From the NCBI GenBank assembly GCA_947089135.1, contig CAMUJF010000011.1, positions 1-64,000 of the forward strand: a stretch of 64,000 nt of DNA, in the 5' to 3' direction. This document shows, piece after piece, positions 59,159 through 64,000 of the stretch. The stretch is from an uncultured Clostridia bacterium. GTDB taxonomy: Bacteria; Bacillota; Clostridia; Oscillospirales; Ruminococcaceae. The position numbers were made by a program, and so were the translations under genes. Numbering within the stretch: the first letter of the stretch is position 1; each line of letters begins with the position of its first letter. The notes below the pieces were generated by a model. That model was given only the letters and a program-made list of their open reading frames with translations, searched no databases and was not told where the DNA came from.

Positions 59159-60463
59159 TTACATAAAGCTTTCGTTCTGTGAAAACGCGATTCCGTATAT
59201 CTCGATAGTCTTGCCCGCGCTGTCCTCGGAGGGGACTATCTCCACCTCCATGTCCTTTATGCCCTGCCACTTTATTGCCTGAAAAGCATAGGGATCTCCC
59301 CAGCCGTCCTTTTGGTTTGTATCAATAGTACCCGCCTTGTTTCCGTTTATCATCACGTCAAATCTTCCCATGCTGTCGCTGTTGTTCCGTTTGCAGACGA
59401 GGAACAGACTGTTTCCCTTAACTGTAAGCTTCAAGGGCTCCGTGCCCTCTCCGCTGTAGACCCACGCGCCCTTTTTGAAATCCGCAATGCTTCTTGAATC
59501 AAGGGCGAAGCTTCCCGTATCTCCTATTTGCAGATCGGGGTTGGAATTGTCATAATCTATCTCCGCAAGGAAAGCGTCCTCGTATGGATTGCCGAATTTG
59601 GGTACTATGGGGATATCCACAGACTGGTCAACGGCGTTTCTTGCCTTGTACGTCTCAAACCAGTATTCGATAAATTCCGCAACAAGCTTGTGCCCCTCGG
59701 CATTGGGATGAGCCTCGTCGTCGGAGTAGTCCGCCCAGGTCATACTGCCCGCCTCTATTTCTGGCTGTATCGCATTGGGTACGCTTATCATAGGCAGACC
59801 GTAATACTCGCCTATTTCCGACATATGGGGCTGACAGGTGTGTCCCGTTTTCGTCACCGTAAACAGAAGTATCACCGCAGGCTCGTTCTCCTGCTTCAAA
59901 ATTGTACGTATAAGGGACTCGTAAGAATCCTTGTGGAGCTGATCCATACCGTCGTTTACTGCAAACTCAACAAAAACTATATCGGCGTTTTTGTCAAGCA
60001 CGTCCTTTTTAACGCGGAGATTTCCCAGTATGGAGGGAGTGCCGCTTACCCCCGCGTTGACATACTCAACATTATCGCCCTTGCCGAAATTTTCCGCGAT
60101 ATAGTTATAGGACAGCTTTGCGTAGCAGGTGTCGGGAGTACCCCCAACGCCCTCGGTGATAGAGCCGCCCAGATACGCCACGGTTATTTTTTCGCCGTTC
60201 ATAGCCTTTTCAAGCTTTTCATTGAGGCGGTGATCGTTCCCGTAGGACAAGAACGAACGCTGTACCATTTCGCTGTACTCCTTTTCGGGGGCGGCTTCGG
60301 TCTGAACCGTACCCTCAACGCTTAAGGTTTCCAGTGCGCCTACCGCGGTATTAGTACGGTTGTCTCCGATTATCGCACCGTCCGCATCACCGTTTCCGCA
60401 GCCTGTCATTGCAGCGGTCATTGCCGCCGCTGTGAGAATTGCGAGTGTTTTTCTGATCTTCAT
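59159..60463 (-). CDS. SGNH/GDSL-family lipoprotein hydrolase
   Basis: 434 aa. A lipoprotein signal peptide ends MTAAMTGC (Cys22). The hydrolase domain (~65-275) has block I YLGGSITEGVG with the nucleophile Ser, FVEFAVNDGMDQL (Asn block), and DEAHPNAEGHKLV (Asp and His). The C-terminal ~150 residues form a beta-rich, possibly carbohydrate-binding, domain. It probably removes acyl groups from plant or microbial glycans at the cell surface. Its 230-nt leader contains a three-way-junction RNA and a terminator, so expression is likely controlled by early termination. Confidence 0.87.
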   Translation of the reverse strand: MKIRKTLAILTAAAMTAAMTGCGNGDADGAIIGDNRTNTAVGALETLSVEGTVQTEAAPEKEYSEMVQRSFLSYGNDHRLNEKLEKAMNGEKITVAYLGGSITEGVGGTPDTCYAKLSYNYIAENFGKGDNVEYVNAGVSGTPSILGNLRVKKDVLDKNADIVFVEFAVNDGMDQLHKDSYESLIRTILKQENEPAVILLFTVTKTGHTCQPHMSEIGEYYGLPMISVPNAIQPEIEAGSMTWADYSDDEAHPNAEGHKLVAEFIEYWFETYKARNAVDQSVDIPIVPKFGNPYEDAFLAEIDYDNSNPDLQIGDTGSFALDSRSIADFKKGAWVYSGEGTEPLKLTVKGNSLFLVCKRNNSDSMGRFDVMINGNKAGTIDTNQKDGWGDPYAFQAIKWQGIKDMEVEIVPSEDSAGKTIEIYGIAFSQNESFM

Positions 60464-60547
60464 AGTAACATTCCTTTCGGTTTATTGCTGCAAGCATATA
60501 TTTAAGGTGCGAACCTGCCGAAACCTGCCACGAGCATCGGTAAACTG

Positions 60548-60660
60548 TAAAAAGCCGCTCCGATATATCGGAGCGGCGGTCGGCTATTTGGCAGGCGTCC
60601 CGTTCTCCTGCATCTCTCAAGGTTTCCCTTTGTCAAGCCGTCGGCGTGTGGACGGGGACG
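60548..60660 (-). promoter_or_regulatory. Candidate riboswitch/attenuator leader of the SGNH gene
   Basis: On the minus strand the leader folds as a three-way junction: closing stem CGGCT (60640-60636) with AGCCG (60585-60581); hairpin AAGG-GAAA-CCTT (60630-60619); hairpin GCAGG/CCTGC (60611-60607 with 60595-60591), whose loop carries GGGACG. Directly after it comes a perfect 24-nt palindromic terminator (60577-60554) and a T5 run (to 60549). A GGCAGG repeat downstream could pair with leader CCTGCC. It does not fit a riboswitch class I can name. Confidence 0.6.
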
Positions 60661-60699
60661 AAATCTTCCACCTCAAATAACCTATCTTATCTTAATCAT

Positions 60700-60728
60700 A
60701 TTATACCACACTTATTCCGATTTGTAAA
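60700..60728 (-). promoter_or_regulatory. Promoter of the SGNH leader
   Basis: TTTACA at 60728-60723, 17-nt spacer, TATAAT at 60705-60700; transcription would start near 60693. Confidence 0.75.
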
Positions 60729-61089
60729 GTATTTTTTTGTTTTTTATAAGTCTGTTCCATTCCTTTTCGTTTATTTTCATAAAAGTGATAACAGAGTTTT
60801 TAAATGTACTGTTATCGGCAGACGTTACAAGCCGAAGTATTGTCTTGAACTGTTTATTGCTATCGGAAAATGACTTTAGTATCAATGCCGTATTCGGTTT
60901 ATTGGCTTCAATAATATATTCGGGCTGCTCAATAACTTCTCTCATATAAGAGTAAAAAAGCTCATAATCGTTGGGATGCCTTTCTTTAATATGCTGAATA
61001 CGCTCTTCTGTTATTATGACCTCATCAGTTATAATGCTGTCTGTAATACACTTATATGTTTCAATATCAAGTCTGCCGATTATTTTCAC
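60712..61089 (-). CDS. PBECR-type putative nuclease-fold protein
   Basis: 125 aa. IIGRLDIETYKCITDSIITDEVIITEERIQHIKERHPNDYELFYSYMREVIEQPEYIIE matches the barnase/EndoU/colicin-like PBECR family often found at the ends of phage proteins or alone. The His of IQHIKERH and the late Thr/Ser strand are the likely functional residues. GTG at 61089 is chosen, with AAAGGCGG upstream. It stands alone without an obvious immunity partner. The 3' end overlaps the promoter of the SGNH gene. Confidence 0.65.
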   Translation of the reverse strand: MKIIGRLDIETYKCITDSIITDEVIITEERIQHIKERHPNDYELFYSYMREVIEQPEYIIEANKPNTALILKSFSDSNKQFKTILRLVTSADNSTFKNSVITFMKINEKEWNRLIKNKKILYKSE

Positions 61090-61139
61090 GTTTTTGCCGC
61101 CTTTGCACAAATTTAAAACAACGGTAAACAGTCAACCGC

Positions 61140-61640
61140 TCAATACCCAACGTCAATAATGTTCATAAAGACCCCGTTTTCGGTAACGTCTATAAACCCG
61201 TATGAGGGCTTATTCCCGTCTCTGGGGCAGGAACAGCTGCCTGGATTCATAACGTCAATGCCGTCCTCGCAGGCAATGTAACGCTCATGAGTGTGCCCGA
61301 AAAGCGCGGCGCAGCAGCCGTTGTCGCGGGCGGCGGAGCGCAAGGTCTCGGTACCGTCCTTGACATAATAGCGGTGTCCGTGGGCGCAGAAGATTTTGAC
61401 CTCTTTGCCGCCCGCGTATACTCCGCATTCCGCGACCGCATAATCGGGGGACTCCCTGCCCCAGTCGCAATTTCCGCGCACGCTTATAAGCTTTATATCC
61501 GGATACCTGACCTTTATATCCGCCACCTCTCTTTCGCCGTCCCCAAGGTGTATGAACATATCCGCGTTCGGGTTCGCGGATATTATTTTTTCTACGTTTT
61601 CCCTGTTTCCGTGGGAATCGGACATAACGATTATTCTCAC
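61140..61640 (-). CDS. YfcE/MJ0936-type metallophosphoesterase
   Basis: 166 aa. MSDSHGNRENV, HLGDGEREVADI, VRGNCDWG, CAHGHRYY and FGHTHERY are the metal motifs; VMNPGSCSCPRDGNKPSYGFI ends the fold. It lacks the HGPRN insert of the longer homologue at 35751. A phosphodiesterase of unknown natural substrate. GTG start at 61640, with AAAGGA 10 nt upstream. It is divergent from the operon starting at 61749. Confidence 0.9.
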   Translation of the reverse strand: MRIIVMSDSHGNRENVEKIISANPNADMFIHLGDGEREVADIKVRYPDIKLISVRGNCDWGRESPDYAVAECGVYAGGKEVKIFCAHGHRYYVKDGTETLRSAARDNGCCAALFGHTHERYIACEDGIDVMNPGSCSCPRDGNKPSYGFIDVTENGVFMNIIDVGY

Positions 61641-61748
61641 ACAAAAACCGTCCTTTCATATAATATAGCAGGTTCTTTTTACAGTTATTATAACATATGC
61701 TGTAAGAGAAAGAAAGAGCTGAATACAATTTTTTGGAGGAATTATTTT

Positions 61749-61994
61749 ATGGCAAACCTCAACGCTACTCCTCAGCAGCTTAACAAGCTCCTGAACGTTG
61801 TAAGCGCAAAGCTGGGCGTATCCCCCGAAAGCCTGAGACAGGATCTTGAACAGGGAAAATTCGACGCGGCTTTGAACAATATGAAGCCCTCCGAGGCGGC
61901 GGCTTTCAATCAGATCGTGAACAACCCCGGTATGCTGGAAAAGTTCATGTCCACTCCCCAGGCGCAGGCTCTGTACAATAAGCTTACAAAATAA
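61749..61994 (+). CDS. Small helical protein of the yaaL-bofA operon
   Basis: 81 aa: ATPQQLNKLLNVVSAKLGVSPESLRQDLEQGKFDAALNNMKPSEAAAFNQIVNNPGMLEKFMSTPQAQALYNKLTK. All helix, no membrane segment. GGAGGA lies upstream of the ATG. It opens a plus-strand run of five genes that ends in yaaL and bofA. It resembles small proteins seen in the same place in related Clostridia, but the function is unknown; a sporulation or envelope role is inferred only from context. Confidence 0.75.
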   Translation: MANLNATPQQLNKLLNVVSAKLGVSPESLRQDLEQGKFDAALNNMKPSEAAAFNQIVNNPGMLEKFMSTPQAQALYNKLTK

Positions 61995-62033
61995 AGGACC
62001 GAAAGTGAAATAAACATCCTGTGCAAGCATTTT

Positions 62034-62471
62034 ATGCATTGCCACAAAAAGGCGGTGAGCAAGCTGGACGATATTACCGAAAAGATAGAATCGCTGCTGT
62101 CCGACGAGGAGAGCATGAACCAGATAAAAGAGCTTGCCGCCATGCTTTCCGGCGGAATGAACGGCGCCGGCTCTCAGCCCGGGAGCAGCGCCTCCGGCTT
62201 TTCCGCTTCAGGCAATACGGACAATCCCGGAGGCGGCGGTGATAACGGCGGAAGCGATCCGGGCGGCATAAACCCCATTGCCATAATGCAGCTTCTGGGA
62301 GCCGCTTCCTCCGACGACAAGGACTGCGGTCTGCTCCTTGCCCTGAGACCTCATCTCTCCGCCGAAAAGCAAAAGCGTCTCGACAAGGCTGTAAAGCTTC
62401 TGAAGCTTTACAATATATTTATAGCAATGCGCGACAACGGCATACTGAACGATCTGGAAAATATGCTGTAG
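62034..62471 (+). CDS. Hypothetical protein with Gly/Ser/Asn-rich linker
   Basis: About 140 aa. An N-terminal helix (LDDITEKIESLLSDEESMNQIKELAAMLSGGMNG) is followed by a low-complexity Gly/Ser/Asn linker (~45-85) and a C-terminal helical domain (LLLALRPHLSAEKQKRLDKAVKLLKLYNIFIAMRDNG). Start uncertain: ATG 62034 lacks a ribosome site; a GTG at 62055 (SKLDDITEK) is possible. Second gene of the operon. The helical ends could bind partners at two points. Confidence 0.65.
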   Translation: MHCHKKAVSKLDDITEKIESLLSDEESMNQIKELAAMLSGGMNGAGSQPGSSASGFSASGNTDNPGGGGDNGGSDPGGINPIAIMQLLGAASSDDKDCGLLLALRPHLSAEKQKRLDKAVKLLKLYNIFIAMRDNGILNDLENML

Positions 62472-62547
62472 GCTGAAAACCGTAAGACTGTAAAATGACC
62501 GGCATGAATTCCAAAGCTTCCAATATCCGAAAAAGGGGCGTTGAACA

Positions 62548-63165
62548 ATGTCCGAACAGGGTCTTATACAGGCGGAATGCCGCGTAAGGGAGATGAACAG
62601 ATTGACCCGCCAGTACACCGAACAGGGCAACAGATTTATGCAGCAGCTGCAACAAATGCAGCAAACGCAGAATATGCAAAATATGCGGAACAATCAGACC
62701 AGATTTGAACAGTTCGTACCGAATAATAATACATATAACCATAACGGCAATAACGGAAACACCGCGGCAAACGGCATGAACGGAATAAACAGTACAGGAG
62801 GCACAAGCGGCGCGCAAGGTTCTCAAAGACCAAACGGCGGTCATCGTCAGCAAAATATACATAACGGACAAAATACGCATAATGCTCATAATGAGCAAAC
62901 AATGCGATCCCCTCAGACCTTCCGGGATCAGCAGGCAGTACGCCTTGAAACAGCCGCTCCCAATAACGGCGGCAGAAATTACCCCTCGGGAAACGCGCCG
63001 GTGTGGAATTCTCCGTCAGGAAATTCAATGGCGGGTATGCTGTCGTTTCTGACCGACCTTAATCTTGACGGCGAAAAGCTTATGATAATACTCATCATGT
63101 ATCTGCTTATAAAAGAAAAAGCCGATATCAAGCTTATTCTCGCGCTTGGATATCTTCTTTTTTAG
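62548..63165 (+). CDS. Asn/Gln-rich protein with hydrophobic C-terminal tail
   Basis: 205 aa. The N-terminus is helical and Gln-rich (MNRLTRQYTEQGNRFMQQLQQMQQ). Residues ~45-150 are a low-complexity Asn/Gly/Gln/His region. The C-terminal ~40 residues (LNLDGEKLMIILIMYLLIKEKADIKLILALGYLLF) form two hydrophobic helices around KEKADIK. I recall the same tail, near YLLLKEKADKKLILAL, in many Firmicutes proteins of unknown role. AAAGGGG precedes the ATG. The tail probably anchors it in a membrane. Confidence 0.7.
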   Translation: MSEQGLIQAECRVREMNRLTRQYTEQGNRFMQQLQQMQQTQNMQNMRNNQTRFEQFVPNNNTYNHNGNNGNTAANGMNGINSTGGTSGAQGSQRPNGGHRQQNIHNGQNTHNAHNEQTMRSPQTFRDQQAVRLETAAPNNGGRNYPSGNAPVWNSPSGNSMAGMLSFLTDLNLDGEKLMIILIMYLLIKEKADIKLILALGYLLF

Positions 63166-63176
63166 GAGGGGTAAAT

Positions 63177-63443
63177 ATGAAACTGTTCGGAATAAAGGAC
63201 ATGAAAAACAGCAAGTCGGCAAAAGACAGGGAGGACGCACTCCTCCGCAAACAGCTCTTAGAAGAGCTTGACCTTGTGACGGAAAAGCTTTCCCGGATCA
63301 GGGAAAGCTACGATATGACCGACGAACCCGAACTTGTGGACGCGCTCATATACGAGGAGCTTGCCATGAAAGCGCGGTACGATTACCTGATAAGAACGGC
63401 AAAGGAGCGGAATATAAGATGCAGACTAACGGTCTCGGACTGA
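63177..63443 (+). CDS. yaaL: YaaL family protein (DUF2508)
   Basis: 88 aa. DREDALLRKQLLEELDLVTEKLSRIRESYDMTDEPELVDALIYEELAMKARYDYLIRTAKE is the DUF2508 signature. In Bacillus subtilis yaaL lies between recR and bofA; here the same yaaL-bofA order is kept. AGGAGGG precedes the ATG. Role unknown. Its 3' end overlaps bofA by 25 nt, implying coupled translation. Confidence 0.88.
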   Translation: MKLFGIKDMKNSKSAKDREDALLRKQLLEELDLVTEKLSRIRESYDMTDEPELVDALIYEELAMKARYDYLIRTAKERNIRCRLTVSD

Positions 63444-63709
63444 CGGGTTCTCCCGCGGAGCTCATCTTTTACGGAGCGCTGGCTCTTGCGGGGGTCGTCA
63501 TGCTCATACACTTCATGCGTTCGAGAAAGCCGTTCGCCACAGCATTGAAAAGCATGATAAGCGGCGGATTGGGACTTGTCCTCCTGCATTTTTTCGGGGG
63601 ACAGCTCGGACTTGCCCTGCCGCTCAATCTGTTTACGGTATTTGTTGCTCTTACACTCGGACTTCCCGGTACTGCGGCAATGGCGGTGATAGAGCTTCTT
63701 GTCCGCTGA
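63419..63709 (+). CDS. bofA: Sigma-K processing inhibitor BofA-like protein
   Basis: 96 aa with three hydrophobic stretches: AELIFYGALALAGVVMLIHFM (~14-34), MISGGLGLVLLHFFG (~46-60), and LPLNLFTVFVALTLGLPGTAAMAVIELL (~67-94). GLGLVLLH and PLNLFT...LGLPG are the BofA hallmarks. In Bacillus BofA holds the SpoIVFB protease inactive in the outer forespore membrane until engulfment signals. Its presence indicates a sporulating ancestor. AAGGAG lies 11 nt before the ATG. Confidence 0.9.
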   Translation: MQTNGLGLTGSPAELIFYGALALAGVVMLIHFMRSRKPFATALKSMISGGLGLVLLHFFGGQLGLALPLNLFTVFVALTLGLPGTAAMAVIELLVR

Positions 63710-63715
63710 AAAATA

Positions 63716-64000
63716 TCAATAATCATCTCGGTCTGCGTGGACATTCCGCTCGTCTTTCAGCCAATACTTTCCGCTCTTGCGGTAGCTTCTGTAATCAAAC
63801 TTGGTGATATCGCAGATAAACCCAAGCATTTCCTCCGCGGACTTCAGAATATCCTCAGCGGTATCCTTGCCTATTTCTTCCGGAATATCGGCAGGGTACC
63901 GCGTTTCTATGTAGTACCTGTTAAGGACTGTGCTTTTGCCTATCCACTGTGTAAAGGTCTGATCCGTCATAGCCGCCTGCTTGCAGAGCCATGTGATGTT
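63716..64000 (-). CDS. HEPN-domain protein, 5' end beyond window
   Basis: The frame stays open to the window edge (95 codons seen). ITWLCKQAAMTDQTFTQWIGKSTVLNRYYIETRYPADIPEEIGKDTAEDILKSAEEMLGFI is the C-terminal part of a HEPN domain (PF05168-like): the YYIxTRYP motif and the following helix are diagnostic. Such proteins often pair with a nucleotidyltransferase, which would lie outside the window. It converges on bofA with 6 nt between the stops. A start at 63970 is unlikely because homology continues upstream. Confidence 0.82.
   Translation of the reverse strand, partial: NITWLCKQAAMTDQTFTQWIGKSTVLNRYYIETRYPADIPEEIGKDTAEDILKSAEEMLGFICDITKFDYRSYRKSGKYWLKDERNVHADRDDY

Noticed and set aside
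60548..60660. c-di-GMP-I (GEMM) riboswitch
   Set aside because: Some short motifs match, but the GGGACGCAAAGCC core and the second conserved hairpin are absent; reported as an unassigned leader instead.
63970..63972. Internal ATG as the start of the last gene
   Set aside because: HEPN-like sequence continues in frame upstream to the window edge with no stop codon, so the gene is simply truncated by the window.

Overview
The window looks like a stretch of chromosome from an anaerobic, Gram-positive member of the Clostridia, probably Oscillospiraceae/Ruminococcaceae and Ruminococcus-like. This is inferred from gene content: strong AGGAGG ribosome sites, TTGACA/TATAAT promoters, a Phe T-box leader on pheS, a perfect CIRCE operator, a yaaL-bofA sporulation pair, pyruvate phosphate dikinase, a GH94 cellobiose-type phosphorylase and many secreted Ig-like (BIG2) proteins. 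No rRNA, tRNA, CRISPR array, prophage or intact transposase gene was seen. Genes are dense, with many short operons on both strands.

Layout. 1-2.1 kb (minus): NAD(P)HX repair enzyme cut by the window edge, a degenerate AcpS-like protein, and a small membrane protein. 2.2-7.2 kb (plus): T-box, pheS, an unrelated membrane protein wedged between the subunit genes, pheT. 7.3-12.9 kb: propeller-like protein, MFS exporter, purA, a Cys-rich protein, fumarase alpha. 12.9-14.1 kb: accessory patch with a tandem type I toxin-antitoxin-like locus, a small protein and a ribbon-helix-helix repressor with its own palindromic operator. 14.1-19 kb: amidohydrolase, a 0.6-kb palindrome-rich element with inverted termini, ppdK. 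19.3-28.1 kb (plus): housekeeping run glmU, M1-like peptidase, prs, a second palindromic unit, pth, mfd. 28.3-31.7 kb: orphan amino-acid-type binding lipoprotein and a chemoreceptor. 32-33.7 kb: rsmD-coaD-coiled coil. 33.9-43.2 kb (minus): secreted BIG2 protein with five novel repeats, then a long run of small enzymes including an MNT/HEPN pair, Nudix, radical SAM, nucleotidyltransferase, kinase, asnS and PHP. 43.2-47.1 kb: two palindromic intergenic elements and the GH94 phosphorylase behind a leader terminator, then tiny genes. 47.2-54 kb: flavin reductase, CIRCE-controlled htpG, three XRE regulators, a second BIG2 protein, phosphoglucomutase. 54.3-58.9 kb: EAL phosphodiesterase, rnr, secG. 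59-64 kb: a MITE-like insertion, SGNH lipoprotein behind a three-way-junction leader, a putative PBECR nuclease, a phosphoesterase, a five-gene operon ending in yaaL-bofA, and a partial HEPN gene.

The strongest unexplained signal is a family of mosaic palindrome units (about 200 bp each, four copies at 15.6-16.3, 23.7-23.9 and 43.5-43.7 kb). The order of hairpins is kept while stem sequences differ with pairing preserved, so structure appears to be selected rather than sequence. Other leads are a tandem type I toxin-antitoxin locus, an AcpS homologue lacking both metal ligands, a candidate riboswitch ahead of the SGNH lipoprotein, and a new secreted repeat domain. All functional calls come from reading the sequence and recalled family knowledge; no database search was run.
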